A DNA stretch of 64,000 bases from Cricetomys ansorgei (GCA_026225945.1 JAMJFZ010001228.1:2239001-2303000); one strand, 5' to 3'; counted from the stretch's first letter, positions 33,111 to 45,080 are shown. Notes: generated by a model not told the origin, from the letters alone. Translations and numbers: made by a program.

Positions 33111-33794
33111 AAGAGCCATCTGATCCCCCTGTGTTCCCCATGCCTGTGCTGTGTGGGTTTCTACAGAGTATCACAGGTAAAACAAAAATTTTTCCTTCAA
33201 AATCATTTTCTGCAGTTCCACTGACAGCAGGATGTTTGAAGCGAGAGTCTGTTCCTAATTGCAGAAATTAACAGTTGCCAGCAAGGTGATTTACAACAAA
33301 GAGCCACCTCTGAACAGCACAAATGTTTTGTATTCGTGAATACCAGCCTCTGATTACACATGCCCGTTGTTCTGTAACTAATTGCTCGGGGTAGACTGTC
33401 TGTTTCCAATCTTTGTAAGGGGATGCTCTCGGAGGGGCAGTTCCGTATAGTAATAATGCGAGGTGGAAATTCTTTCCAAGGCTTTTTATACTAATTAGTC
33501 CAACTAACAAGGTAAGGGCTCCTGTAAGTTATTTCCTTGCTAGTAAGTTCCATAAAATATACTCTGATGGGTGAGGCGGGATTTTAAAGTGCCCTCAACC
33601 CTCTTGGCCCTGATGCTTGTTTTCTGGGAAATGGAAAGCATGTTGAGGACTTGAGAAAACACTGGGGACCCTAAAATTCTGTCTGTGCTATTACTAAAAG
33701 AATGTGTTTATTAGAAATAAACAGATAATGTGCATAGGTAGATACACACACATGCATGGAAAGATAACACTCTCACATTCCCTGACTTGGGAGG

Positions 33795-33795
<1 letters not shown>
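33111..33795. other. Repeat-free block, candidate conserved noncoding DNA
   Basis: 33160-33540 is unique, with several clustered ATTA/TAAT sites (cctaattgcag, aactaattgctcgg, actaattagtcc) and retained CpGs. Near its end the text caaggtaaggg resembles a splice donor, but no in-frame family peptide precedes it. Confidence 0.45.
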
Positions 33796-33797
<2 letters not shown>

Positions 33798-33831
<34 letters not shown>

Positions 33832-33835
33832 ACAC
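33798..33835. repeat. (AC)n microsatellite
   Basis: AC run 33798-33825, then an interrupted tcacacacac. Confidence 0.96.
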
Positions 33836-34010
33836 CTCTACATGTGCATTGCCTCCACGCATGTACATAGATACATACAAACATACAAATACCACACACA
33901 TATGTGCAGATATACATACACCCTCACACATATATAGATAAATGCCTACAGGCCCCTGCACATATGTATGCATAGATACATACAACCACATACCATGGTT
34001 TGATTAGTAT

Positions 34011-34017
34011 ACACACA

Positions 34018-34067
<50 letters not shown>

Positions 34068-34076
34068 CACACACAC
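34011..34076. repeat. (AC)n microsatellite
   Basis: Long AC run with an early caaac and a later tcacactc interruption. Confidence 0.97.
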
Positions 34077-34675
34077 TTCTCTTGCTTTTCTGCCTTGGGT
34101 AGAAAGACTACACCAAGGATTACTCTCAATTTCCATGGAGTTTTAGAGTTATCCTGCCTGAATCTGTATTTTCTTAGTCAAAATATTTGATGGGCAGTCT
34201 ATTGCCAGTTGGTGAATTGCTATTTATTCATAGTATTGCCTTAGCCTCGATTAGCCTTTCCAGACCAACTGTTCATTCCACATGCAGAAGTACAATGTGT
34301 GGATAAAATACCCATGATAACATCCCTTGAACTACTCCACTTCCTTCAGATGTATTTGGCAGCATCTGACAAACCTGTACTGAGTGGCACCTCATCTGGG
34401 CTCTGGGGTCCCATGGAAACCTTAGACTAGCAGAAGTGAAGAGGTTAGAAGGTCACAGAGTCCAGGTTAGAGAAGCTGCTGGGTACAGTGGGGACTTCAG
34501 GAATGGACAGTAGTTGGCAATGGGTGGATGGAGTGAGGCAGAGCAGCAGGAAAAGGCAGGCCTGGAGAGGGGTGTCTTAGCAGTAACAAGAGCTAATCAG
34601 TGTAGGGGTCCAGAACAGTAGGTGGCTCTCACAGTTATCCTGAAGACTGAATTTGCTTGGAGGTGTGGGGTGTGT
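34077..34675. other. Intron, nothing recognised
   Basis: Unassigned sequence. Confidence 0.5.
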
Positions 34676-34677
34676 GT

Positions 34678-34973
34678 GTGTGGGGGTGTGTGTATACATA
34701 CCATATGGAGGCTAGAGATTGATGCCACTGTCTTCCTCCATCCTCTTTCACCTTGTTTTATGAGTCACATTCTCTGGCTGAATCTGTAGCTCACAGGTGA
34801 AGCTGTACTGACTGATCAGCAAGCCCCAGGTATCGCCATGCCTGTCTCTCCAGGGCTGGGCTCACAGACATGTACTATCACACTCTATTTCTTAGGTGGG
34901 TGCTGGGGACTCAACCCAGGTCTTTGTGCTTGTGCAGCAAGCACTTTATTCACCAAGCCATCTGCCCAGCCCC
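34678..34973 (-). mobile_element. RSINE1 SINE
   Basis: Reversed: aggctagagattgatgccac, tgggtgctggggactcaacc, gcaagcactttattcaccaa, gccatctgcccagcccc. Confidence 0.8.
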
Positions 34974-35269
34974 CTGCCTAGGGATTTTTAAGTATGCTGC
35001 TGGCTTTATTGTGACCAATTGCAGATCTGGTTGGATGTGGTCTGGTATGGAGCCTGAGACTCATGTTTTAAAGCCCTCTGAGGGTTAAAATATTCAACCA
35101 AGATTAAGCCCTGCAGTAACAGGGGCTTCTGAATGCTATGGCCAAGTAGTACTTTCAGAAGTGCACATAGTGGGTGACACACTGAAAACAAGCATGGATA
35201 CAGTGATAGGGAACCACAGGCTCACATGGAAACTTTAGTTCTGAGTTTGTAGAATGCTACACACTGAGG

Positions 35270-35395
35270 ATTCTGGTGACCATACCTGTAATCCCAGTGC
35301 TTGAGAGGTAGAATTAGAAGGAGATTATCCTTGACTACATTGTGAGTTCCAGGCTAGCCTGGGCTACATGAGACACTGTCTTTAAAAGAGAAACA
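35270..35395 (+). mobile_element. B1 SINE
   Basis: acctgtaatcccagtgcttg, gtgagttccaggctagcctg and ggctacatgagacactgtct. Confidence 0.8.
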
Positions 35396-36003
35396 CTTTC
35401 ACTATCTGTCTGATCTGGATACTGTGTGCCTAGGTTGGACGCATGACTCTGGAACAGTTTAAGGCACATCCCACAATAGAGTCCTACATGATCCTCAAAA
35501 CCACCAGCTCAGCAAGAGAAATACAACTTGTACTTTGGGTGCCCAGTTGAGCACATGCCTGACTCTCTGGTCTGCCCACTTGAAACAGTGCCTCCATTCT
35601 GTTTTCCACTATATCTCCAGGGCTCAGTATGATTCTCAGCCCACACGAAGTGTTTAATGCATGTTTGTTAAATGACTAAATGAATGAATGGAAAGGGAAC
35701 AGCAGGAAATTAATTTCCAAGTTGTTTTCTTGCAATCCCACATACACATTTAGACTAATGGCTTCTGCTATCTCCTCAGAGGTAAACAGGCATCTATTAT
35801 GCACCAACCCTAAACACAATCCAAAGAATAAATAATCGGGAGGAAATAAGTAGATACACTTAAAGACCAATTTGAATTTGAACAGACTCTGGCTGGGGAA
35901 GACTTGGGGTTCAAATACCATTGAAGGTGCCCTGCCTATAACTTAGGGAGCGTGGAGCTACCTCATTTTATCTGACAAGACTGTTACACAAAATGAATGT
36001 AAG
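35396..36003. other. Intron with a small ancient repeat piece
   Basis: At about 35575-35695 the text ending ttgttaaatgactaaatgaa resembles the 3' end of an L2/MIR-class ancient repeat. The rest is unassigned. Confidence 0.4.
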
Positions 36004-36190
36004 CTGAGGCTGTAGCTCAGTGGGTAGTGTTTCCTAGCATGCACAGAGCCCAAGGACCTATCCCCAGCGTCAATCACGCGGGCAGGTTATCTCAGTGCAT
36101 ACCTCTAATCCCAACATCCCAGATTCAAGGCCATCTTTGGCTACATAGAGAGCTTGCAGTGAGCTTGGGATACATGAGACCTGGTTTCAA
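36004..36190 (+). mobile_element. B4 SINE (ID plus B1)
   Basis: ID head ctgaggctgtagctcagtgg and tcctagcatgcacagagccc, followed by the B1 part tgcatacctctaatcccaac and gctacatagagagcttgcag. Confidence 0.85.
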
Positions 36191-36532
36191 AATTCAACTC
36201 TCAAAAACAAATAGGAGAGTGATACAGATGTTTAGTGACTCATATTTGTGCATTCGTGTCATGGATACCCACACACACCTCATACTTTTCCAACTAAAAT
36301 CCATTGGTCTTCACTTCTGACAAGACAAAAGTGTCCTGTCCTCCGTGTCCCCATACTGGCTGCCTTTTGCCATCGATAGAGTGACTACTCAACATTTGGC
36401 TCTGCTTAGGTGTCTGACTGTGCAATCACCTCACACTTTTCTCATAGTTTCGATGATTCCCAAGTTTTATGAGTGAAGAAAGTCACATTCTCCTCCACTC
36501 TCCACAGATCAGTATATGATGGTATCTTAGTC
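36191..36532. other. Intron, nothing recognised
   Basis: Unassigned sequence. Confidence 0.5.
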
Positions 36533-36857
36533 GCTGTTCTATTGCTGTGAAGAGTCACCATGACCAAAGGGACTCTTATGAAAGAAAGCATTCAATTTCA
36601 GGCTTGCTTACAGTTTCAGAGGTTTAATCCATTGTCATCATGGTTGGGAACATGGTGGCATGCAGGCAGGTGCTGGAGCGGTAGCTGAGAGCCACATAAT
36701 AAACTGTAGGCAGAGAGAACAATAAACCTCAAAGCCCACTGTAGTCTTCCTCCAACAAGACCATACCTCTTAATCCTTCTCAAATACTGGCCCTCTCTGA
36801 TGACTAAGCATTCACATATATGGGCCTTTGGGGGGCATTTTTATTCAAACCACTACA
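36533..36857 (-). mobile_element. Solo LTR, rodent MaLR/ERVL-type
   Basis: On +, attgctgtgaagagtcacca, cttgcttacagtttcagagg, cattgtcatcatggttggga, tcctccaacaagaccatacc and ttcaaaccactaca form the complement of a common rodent LTR, with TG...CA-type ends. Confidence 0.8.
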
Positions 36858-36877
36858 GACAGCTATCTGTAGACCTA

Positions 36878-37528
36878 AGTGTTTGTGTGTACATGTATGG
36901 GAGTGCCTGTGTGTACACATGCATATGAAAGCCAAAGATCAACCTCAGGCACCATTCCTTGGGTGCTATCCACATTGATTTTTGAAATAGGGTCCTTCGC
37001 TGCCTAGAACTCACCAGCCAGCCCCAGGGATATGCCTTTCTCCACCTCCCCAGTGCTGAGATTGCAAGTATATGCCACCACACCTGGCTTCTCTTCATTC
37101 TTTGTGCATCTCTGTGTGTGATGTGGATGTGGATGGATATTTTCATGTGTGTGGTCACATATGTACGTGAGTGCATGCATGTAGAGGCCCCAGGTTGATG
37201 TTGGGAGTCTTCCTCAGTTGTTCTTCCTCCTTGTTCATTGAGTCGGGGTCTCTCAGTCAGTCCCAGAGATGCCTAGTCTCCCTAGCCAGCTTGCTCTGGG
37301 CATCCCCGCTCTCCAACTTCCGAGGCTGCAATGACAGGTGGGCCACCATGCTCGCCTGTCATTTGCATGGGTTTCTGTGACCGTCACACTTGCATCACTT
37401 TTATTTAACCTCTGTATCATCTCCCAAGACCCACGGCTAGCTTTTTAAAAGTTGGTTCTACAGCTGCAACTCAGGCCTTCATCCTTGCAATGCAAGTACT
37501 TTACCAACTGAGCCATTTCCGCAGGCCA
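36878..37528 (-). mobile_element. Two RSINE1-type SINEs, one nested in the other
   Basis: The outer copy begins near 36878 (ccaaagatcaacctcaggca, gaactcaccagccagcccca) to about 37090, and its 5' end resumes at about 37445 (caactcaggccttcatcctt, caactgagccatttccgcag). The inner copy at about 37100-37440 shows ccccaggttgatgttgggag and gagtcggggtctctcagtca. Confidence 0.6.
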
Positions 37529-39127
37529 AGTCCTTCTAGTGACCGTACCCTAGTATTCTCCTCTTTATAGCAGTCAGCATTTCAGAGGATAAGAAATCTC
37601 TCTGAAGTGTGTTTTCAAAACCACCCTTGTTTTCAACTAGATTGTAGTAGTTTCGCGTACTTAAGAGTTTCTCTGTAAGATGAAGTCTCCCAACAGAGCG
37701 GGGAGGGCTGTCTAGGCGTAGTGACTTTTCATGCCCTCTAAGGACTAGTCTTCAGTTTCCAGTCCTCCATCCAGGGTTGGACCTTGTCAATTGGGACCTT
37801 GTTAACTAGGAGAGAAATGGCTGAAAAGCCCCTAATGTATCTCTCATACAGCCCAGGGAAGGGTTCTTTTGGAGTCAAATAACAGAAAAGTCAGCAATCT
37901 CACCTTCTTTCTCTGTCTCTAGAAGTCCAGTACCAGGAGGACAAGGGACCAGTAACATAAAAAAAAAAAAAGCCATGTGTGATGGTAGTGGTGAGCATTT
38001 GCAGTCCAGAAGCTGGCGTGGTGGAGATGGGAGGAAGCCTTGAGTTTACTTGGAGTTTAGTGGGAGGTAGCTCTGAGGCATTGTGTGGGTAGAAATGTCA
38101 GTTTCCTGACAGAATTCCCTCCCAGGAGTAGGAGAAAGGAGTAGGTCTGCATTGTCTCTGAGGCCCAGAGATGGGAGGTCTCCACAGAAAACGTGGGCAA
38201 GGTTGTCCCTCCAGCCAGAGGCAGAAGGGCTGTCAGCTCTGCTCAGTGTGCATCAGGTCCCTTCGGCCCAGGCCAGCTGCTGTTGTGCCTTTCTTCTGAT
38301 AGGAAGCTGGCAGGTACCCCTGGAAGTTATTTGTTCTCATTAGCTGGGCCTGGCAGTATGTGATTATCTGCAACCCAAGAGCTGAGGGCAGATTGCTGGA
38401 GCCTTATGGGTAGGTGCACATCCCGGGCATCATCATGTGAGCCTATCAGAGACTGAAGATGCCACCTCCTTAAACCAGCTCTGTTGATGACCTGGGAGGA
38501 GTAGCCCTTAACACAGCTAGAAGTCTTAGAAGCCATCGTCACTGACAGTACAGAGGGAAGTGTTCATACCTTCCTCCCACAGAAAACCGTGAGTCTTTCT
38601 GGTTATTCCACCTCCATGTCAGCAGCTACAGAAATATTGCTCAATTTTCAGGTAGAGGAGACAATTGACCAAAGCACATGCCAGAAGGAACTGTGTCCGA
38701 TAAGTCGGTAAGCCCATCGGGCAAAGAGCTGGATTGCATAGATATAGCATATTTCCTCCCGTGGGCTGTTATGGTTAGGATATTACTCTATGTCCCCCAT
38801 TAAATCATAGATACAGCCGTTTTATGTGACCACTGTTAACACAGAATGGCTTAAGAGAACAACCAGTTTGGAGGAAGAAAGGAAAATATTGATATTCGGC
38901 AGTTTTATGAGCATGTAAATCAAATCCAAGTCTGAGATTTTTTTTTAAAGTAAATTATTTATGGTCTGAATTAACTTCTGTATATTGTTCTCCAATTCCG
39001 CCTGCATAGACAGCTCAAGTCTTCTATTTTCCTTCATGTGCCAACAGTAAAGGAGGTGATGTATTGTCAGACTTTAAACTCTCAGCTACTTATAAATTGG
39101 AATGAATGCTTAAAAACTCCCAAGATT
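37529..39127. other. Intron, mainly unassigned
   Basis: A poly(A) at 37960-37971 is followed by a faint SINE-like piece. 38560-39060 is repeat-free. No exon found despite a short donor-like gtaagcc near 38709. Confidence 0.45.
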
Positions 39128-39445
39128 TGGGGGCTGGCAGAGGTCTCAGTCTGTAAAGTGCTTTGCTACACAAGCCTAACTGAGTTTGATCCTCAGAGCC
39201 CACATAAAACACCAGGTACATCTCTGTGTGCTTTGGACCACAGTGCTAGGAATAAAGACAGGCAGATCCCTGGCCAGCATATCTAGCACAAATCAGTGAG
39301 CTCCAGCTTTTGCAAGAGACTCCAACTCAAAAACTAAGAGGGAGAGTGATTGAGGAAAACACCTGATGTCAGCCTCTAGCCTCCCAGTGCATGGTGCATA
39401 CATACACCAACCACATACAGCCACACACATAAATGTACACAAAAT
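39128..39445 (+). mobile_element. RSINE1 SINE
   Basis: gggggctggcagaggtctca, aaagacaggcagatccctgg, gagagtgattgaggaaaaca and a CA-rich end. Confidence 0.8.
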
Positions 39446-40105
39446 TCTGAAACACTATTTTTTTCTCTAAGACTATTGTTGGTTTCAATGAGAAACTTTC
39501 CATTTTTATTTAATGTCAATAAGGTAAATTTGGAAAGGTTTTACTGGGCAAAATACCCTTTGTGCATATGCTTTAAGTAATAAGTAATGGATAGTCTAAT
39601 TCTGGCTATTTACTTTCTCATGGTGTAAATGCTTCCTGCCCAAAATTCAGTTGCTAGCTTATGTTTTAATTTTTTTTCTGAGACTTGCTGGTAGCCAACT
39701 GTCATGAAGGATGTGTTGTTTTGTCAATATTGAGTCAAGAAACAATTAAGCCTCATGAAAACATTCACACTCTGAAGTGTTCCATGATTAGAGTCAGGCA
39801 CACAGAGCTGAGCAGCCCCAAAATAAATGTGTTACCCAGTGTGAAAGTAGATGAAAGCATGTCCCCAATCTCTGGCTGAATTTGAGAATCGCTATAGTGA
39901 TAACATGTGCGTGCTGTGTGACACGTTTAATAGTGTGATTGTAACCAGCAGCCTGTATCCTTGCTATAGATGTCCAAATCCCAGGTGTCTTCATAAGTGG
40001 ATGTTTAGAAATTTTATATTGGATGAATGAAGGAAGAAATTAATGTAAATGAGTGTTTTTTATAATCTCTGGTACTGAGTATTTTACTTGTTTTCATTTA
40101 TTCAT
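39446..40105. other. Intron, nothing recognised
   Basis: Unassigned sequence. Confidence 0.5.
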
Positions 40106-40107
40106 TT

Positions 40108-40138
40108 GTGTGTGTGTGTGTGTATGTGTGTGTGTGTG
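40108..40138. repeat. (TG)n microsatellite
   Basis: TG with one TA interruption. Confidence 0.94.
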
Positions 40139-40139
40139 T

Positions 40140-40467
40140 ATTTCTGTGTGACTGTAGGTATGCATGCGTGGAGGTGCCTGCCCCTGTGTGTGCACAAAGA
40201 GACAGAAAGAGAGTGTCAGATATCATATCTTCTCTATCATGTTCCACCTACTGTTTTGAAGCAGAGTCTCTCCCTGAACCTGGAGCTTACTTTTTCTTGA
40301 CTAGGCTGGAAGCCAGCAAGCACCATCCATCATGTCTCCACCCACCTTGGAGCTGGGATTACATGTGCATGTGTGAATGCCTTACTCCTTATGTGAGGTT
40401 CAGAATCTGAACTTCAGTCCACACAACTGTGAAGCAAGCTCTCTTAACTACCATATCTCTTTAGGCC
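40140..40467 (-). mobile_element. RSINE1-type SINE
   Basis: Reversed: gcagagtctctccctgaacc, tggagctgggattacatgtg, cagaatctgaacttcagtcc. Confidence 0.7.
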
Positions 40468-40654
40468 CTGAACCTTGTTTTTAATACTGTTAGAATTAGC
40501 TATATAGGCAATGTTTTGTAATATGATATGTAGTTTAAATACACAGTCAAATATATAATTGATATATGATATTAATTATATTGTATACACAACATATATT
40601 AAGAATATTGCCTAATTAACCTAGTAAGTGCCATATCTTAATATTGATTTTGGA

Positions 40655-40760
40655 GAAAAGATCTCCCTATGTAGCCCAGGTTGGACTTGAGCTTGAGATC
40701 TTGCCTCAGCCACCTCAGCACTAGGTCTATGATCAAAGGGTATTACATCCTGCCTGCCCA
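40655..40760 (-). mobile_element. B1 SINE fragment
   Basis: ctccctatgtagcccaggtt, ggacttgagcttgagatctt and gcctcagccacctcagcact are a reversed B1. Confidence 0.75.
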
Positions 40761-41134
40761 CTTTAATTAATCACAATTAATTTTATCAGTAGTAGCCATA
40801 TGGTGATACTGAAGATTAGCAATGGGCATCCATTTATTGTATTTTTAAATCTGTGATGAAAATATGTTCTTAATACCCACATTGAGAAATACTGAAGAAC
40901 TGTGTGGAGGGCTTGTCAGATCTTTGATAACTCAGAGACACGCCATTAGGTTTACATGTGATTTTTAGCTTGACTAATATTACAGGTCTCTCCCTCTGGT
41001 AGGTACCGAAAGGGACTGGAATGTCTAGGTTAGCTTAGTTTAATTATGGTTCATGTGTTTGGCTGTACAAGAATCCAGTTTTCCCTGAGGGCCCAAGTTG
41101 CTTGAGGAAAATTAAAATTCTGTTAAGACTTTAG
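40761..41134. other. Intron, nothing recognised
   Basis: Unassigned sequence. Confidence 0.5.
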
Positions 41135-41342
41135 TGATGGCTCAGGCTATGGATCCATTGATACAGTATTCACCTAGCATGCACAAAGTTCCATCCCAGC
41201 ATGACATAAACCAGGTGTGGTGGTACCTGCCTATAATACTAGCATTTGGAGTAAATACTCTAAATCAAGGTCATTCATGACTACACAGGGAATTCAAGAT
41301 CATCAGGGGTACTAACGCCCTGCCTCATAGAAAATAATAATA
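41135..41342 (+). mobile_element. B4 SINE (ID plus B1)
   Basis: cctagcatgcacaaagttcc, then aaccaggtgtggtggtacct and gactacacagggaattcaag. Confidence 0.75.
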
Positions 41343-41599
41343 CAGCACTGAGATTTATACTTGCTGTATGTTGCAAGAATCTCAAAATAATAGTGACTTA
41401 GGTTCCCATTCAATGAAAGTTCAGCAGCATACAGTAGAATCCATGACAAGATTAGCACTGGGCCTTTTCTATTTCTCTGCCTAAATATACTTAGTATGTG
41501 TTGCTTGTTGTCAAGGTAGCTGCCGATGCTCCAGGATTCAGTTTATAGATTGGATATATGAATAATACAAAGTAGTAGGTTATTGTAGCATTTTCACCC

Positions 41600-41990
41600 G
41601 TTCACAAAGCACATTTTGATGCTATTCATTTTTCTTTCGCTCTGTCTTGTCTCCCTTCCTCCATCTTACTGATCCTCTATCTTCCCGAATACCCTCCTTC
41701 CAGTGTCATACCTGTCTTAACAATATAGATTCTACACATGGGAGAAAGCATGTTGTATTTATCTTTTCTGAATCTGAATTATTTTGTTCAGCATGCTGAT
41801 TCCAATTGTATCTATTTTTTTTTTTTTTTTACTACCAACAAGATTTCATTCCTTATGGCTGAATAATATTCCATTGTGTAGACATACTACATTTTCTTCA
41901 TCTGTTTGATGGATACTAAGACTGATTCTATAATCTTATCATAGCATATGTGCAGGGGACTTCATTGTTTTGAAGATACTCCGTCACCTG
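41600..41990 (-). mobile_element. L1 3' fragment
   Basis: cttatggctgaataatattc, cattgtgtagacatactaca and ttcatctgtttgatggatac are the complement of the L1 ORF2 end; an internal poly(T) lies at 41814-41830. Confidence 0.75.
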
Positions 41991-42724
41991 GGTTTTACCT
42001 GTCGTCTCTGTCAGAGGTCCCACACAGAAAGGAGTGCTGATCCAGGCTCCCTTCTTCTTAGAGACTCTACCATATCTAAGAAAAACAGCATGCTTCTATA
42101 TTGTTGGCTGGAACTTTGCTATATGGGAATTAATGAGAGCTAGGATGTTCCCAAAGTCAAAGTCAGGAATCTTGTACTGTGCAATAAGTTAACTGCCACC
42201 AGAGGAGGTTGTAGGGGAAGACAGAGGAGGGATGTGGGTCGTACAAGAAGCAAGATACCCCATTCTCATCTGTCTACCTTTCTGAGTTGCCAGTAATCTT
42301 AGACAGAGGAACAGTACGACGAGAAAGAAATGGAAGGAGAGTCAGGGGAGATGATAAGCCAGCGAGACAGGGAAACTGGGTACATCATTAGGATGGTGTC
42401 TCTCACTGCTTTGTTTTAGCTTTCATGGAGTACTTTGCATATGAAAAGAGATTATTTCCACAAATATGGAAATCTGAAAGTCAAAGTGTAAATTATCTTC
42501 TCAGCTGAAACATCTTAATTAGCCACAAGGTCACCTTTGGATATAGCAAAATATTACCCAGAAAGACATGTTTGTTATGAAGAGAGAGATCTTTCACAGG
42601 TAGAGGCAAGAGGGATATAAGGGGCTCATTACAGGCTGGAAGCTGTGGGAAACTTGTTGGTAAATGAGCATGGCTTCATAGTAACCATGTTATAGCTGAC
42701 AGCAGCTTTCTTCCTTTTTTATAG
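41991..42724. other. Intron upstream of exon B
   Basis: Unassigned sequence ending in a strong pyrimidine tract and acceptor. A gctgac element about 25-30 bases upstream of the exon could serve as the branch site. Confidence 0.55.
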
Positions 42725-42763
42725 GTAGCCAACCAAGTCGTTAGAGCTCTACTCACTCAAAAG
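42725..42763 (+). CDS. Nckap5: Nckap5 coding exon B (39-base small exon)
   Basis: A 39-base exon encodes 13 residues, VANQVVRALLTQK. The acceptor is strong (a long T/C tract ending ttttttatag before 42725) and the donor after 42763 is gtaagtcg, nearly perfect. It joins in phase 0 to the previous exon, giving ...RCLDEVANQVVRALL, and to the next, giving ...LLTQKDLREECVKL. This continuity is the main evidence, because 13 codons alone would not be recognisable. Hydrophobic residues at V, V, A, L, L continue the coiled-coil heptads. My recollection of human NCKAP5 and of NCKAP5L is Gln at the seventh residue, where this sequence has Arg (codon AGA); this could be a lineage change. Its small, frame-neutral size makes it a plausible cassette exon, which is inference. 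A solo LTR begins 216 bases downstream. Confidence 0.92.
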
Positions 42764-42978
42764 GTAAGTCGCCTTCTGCCTTTTACTTTGAAGTACTTTT
42801 GTGAATGGGTGCTCCTTACAGTGTCACACCTAGGAACCGTGATAATAGATGTGGTGGAAATTTGCTATTTGTTTACTTAGACTGGAGCTGCAAATATGTG
42901 TGTGTTACATGAGAAATACTATCAATGAATATCTAATTTATTCAAACAATTTTAGCTCTTGGGAAAGTAGAAGGAAAC

Positions 42979-43373
42979 TGTCCTAGTTTCACTCCTGTTG
43001 TTGTGACACATAGTCTGAGAAACATCAAAGAAAGTGTTTATATGGCTTAAAATTTCAGATTACAGCTCGTTGTTGTTGGGAAGTCAAGGCAGGAACTGAC
43101 AGTATTATACTCTCACTCAAGACCAGAGAAAGCAAAGGCTTGGATCTTTGCTTCCTTTCTCTACACTAGCTTTTTCCCCTCTTATACCTCAGACTCCTTG
43201 TCTAGGGAATGGTGCTGCCCACAGAAGGCTGGAACTTCCTATATCACTTAGAATCTGTAAAGCACCTCATGGATATGCTCACAGACCACCCTAATCTAAA
43301 CAATTCATCATTAGGACTCTCTTCCCAGGAAGCGCTAAGTTGGATCAAGTTGGCAGTTACACTGACTAGCACA
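42979..43373 (-). mobile_element. Solo LTR, ERVL/MaLR-type
   Basis: On + it runs tgtcctagtttcactcctgt to gttacactgactagcaca. Flanking gaaac/gagac agree at 4 of 5 bases as an aged 5-bp target duplication. Diverged internally. Confidence 0.75.
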
Positions 43374-43776
43374 GAGACCCTTTAAAATGAAAGATTTTCT
43401 GGCCCTCAAAGGAATAGCAGACTCTGGGTTTTATGTTGTGAAGCAAACTAAAGAAGTTGGTGGGTTATTCCAGTTCCTAGGACATGAAGGTCTTCTTACA
43501 GACAGCATTGAAAGGGGCCTAAGACTCAATCAGAGATATTTAAGATTAGAAAAGTATTCTAATTCCCTCAAAAGCCTTGATTCCTTTTTGATTCCTTTTT
43601 CTGCATAATGGGAATGTAGATAACACCCTTTTACTTTGAGAAAATGGAGGGGATCAGGAATATCAGGAGGGGGAGCAGGATTTGGGGAGTCATTTTGGGA
43701 TCAATTCAAAATAAACCTCTCTGACTGGCTGGCTGTGCATTCTGCCTCCACACAGGACCTCAGAACCTGAACAGTT
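43374..43776. other. Intron between two LTRs
   Basis: About 400 bases with a 73-codon + frame at 43387-43608 that resembles no known family. Confidence 0.45.
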
Positions 43777-44154
43777 TATTAGTTACTTTCCTCATTGTTG
43801 TGACAGAATATCTAACCAAAGAAACTTATTGAAAGGGGGTGTGGGGTTTATATTGGCTTCCAGTTCAAGTACTCAGTCCATTGTAGTGCAGAAATCATAG
43901 CAGCAGGAGCATGGGGCAGCTGGTCACATTGTATGCAAAGTCAAGAAGTAGGAAGATGAATACTGGTGCTCAGCTTGCTTTCTCCTTCATATTCAGCCCA
44001 GGGCCCCAGTCCATGGAATGGTCCCCCATATTAAGGGAGGGTCTGCCCACCTCAATATTCTCAGTCTAGAAACTCTCTCACAAACATGCCCAGAGGATTT
44101 TCTTACAGGTAACTCTAGATCCTGCCAAGTGGGAAGTCAATATTAACTATCACA
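43777..44154 (-). mobile_element. Solo LTR, ERVL/MaLR-type
   Basis: tcattgttgtgacagaatat, ccattgtagtgcagaaatca, gctcagcttgctttctcctt and a 3' boundary ...actatcaca; same orientation as the preceding LTR. Confidence 0.7.
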
Positions 44155-44934
44155 GTCAGATCGAATAAATACACATTTACCCAAATTTGACCATTTCAGT
44201 GCATTTTATTCAGCGGTTCTCACTTTAGCTATCTCTTACTGATCATAAACTCTGGTTCCCTTAGATTTTGTTTATTCTAACAACTTCTTCAAAATGTAAA
44301 TTCTTCTAAAAGAATTCCCAGATCCTGCAGCAGGTCCTCTAGGATGTGACTGGGAAGATCAACATAATGTATGCTACCTTGTTGTTAACAGAAAAGAAAT
44401 TTATAAGATGCCAACCCCTTCTCACAAATATTAAATATTGTTTGAATTTATACTGCATACAAACTGTGATGATATTTCTGCCAGACATCTGTTACTTTTC
44501 CTTTAGTAAGTAATTTTTAACTGTTTCACATTTAATATCAATGTCATGTAAATAAAGACATCCAAGTACACTGTTTAGAGTTGTGTTCTGTTGTAAGGAA
44601 CAGATTTGTAAAATAGCCATGGCTTACATAAGCTAAAGGGCTATTTCTTTCTCCTAAATAAGTTGCTAGGTAGTTAAGGCATGGCTGATATTGTAGCTCT
44701 GGGTCCATAATGTCTCCGGCATCGCTCATTTTCCTGTGAGATGAAGCCCCAATTCCCAGGTCTGATTAATGGTCCAAAATAACTACTCTAGCTCCAGTCA
44801 TCGTACCCACATTGCAGTCATCACAAGAAAAAAAAAAAAAAGAGGAATTTGTAGAGGGTAAAGAGTGTATACCAGCTATTAAAAAAATTTAAGAAAAATA
44901 AATTTAAATATATTATTTACTTAATTCTTCTACA
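44155..44934. other. Intron, nothing recognised
   Basis: Unassigned; poly(A) at 44828-44841. Confidence 0.5.
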
Positions 44935-45080
44935 TGTGTGGGTGTGTGGGCACTACAGCATGAGTATGCATGTCAGAGGTTCTCTCCTTCCACTGTGTGG
45001 TACTGGGGATACAAGTCATCAGGCTTGACAATTACTCTAGTGACAGTTACCCACCGTGCCATCTCACTACACTCCCCCCC
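44935..45080 (-). mobile_element. B3-type SINE
   Basis: Reversed: gaggttctctccttccactg, ctggggatacaagtcatcag, cccaccgtgccatctcacta. Confidence 0.75.

Noticed and set aside
38690..38715. gtaagcc after ataagtcg as an exon donor
   Set aside because: No acceptor and no family-like peptide in any frame upstream.
43387..43608. 73-codon + frame between two LTRs, possible retroviral remnant
   Set aside because: No recognisable gag, protease or polymerase motif; length is within chance.
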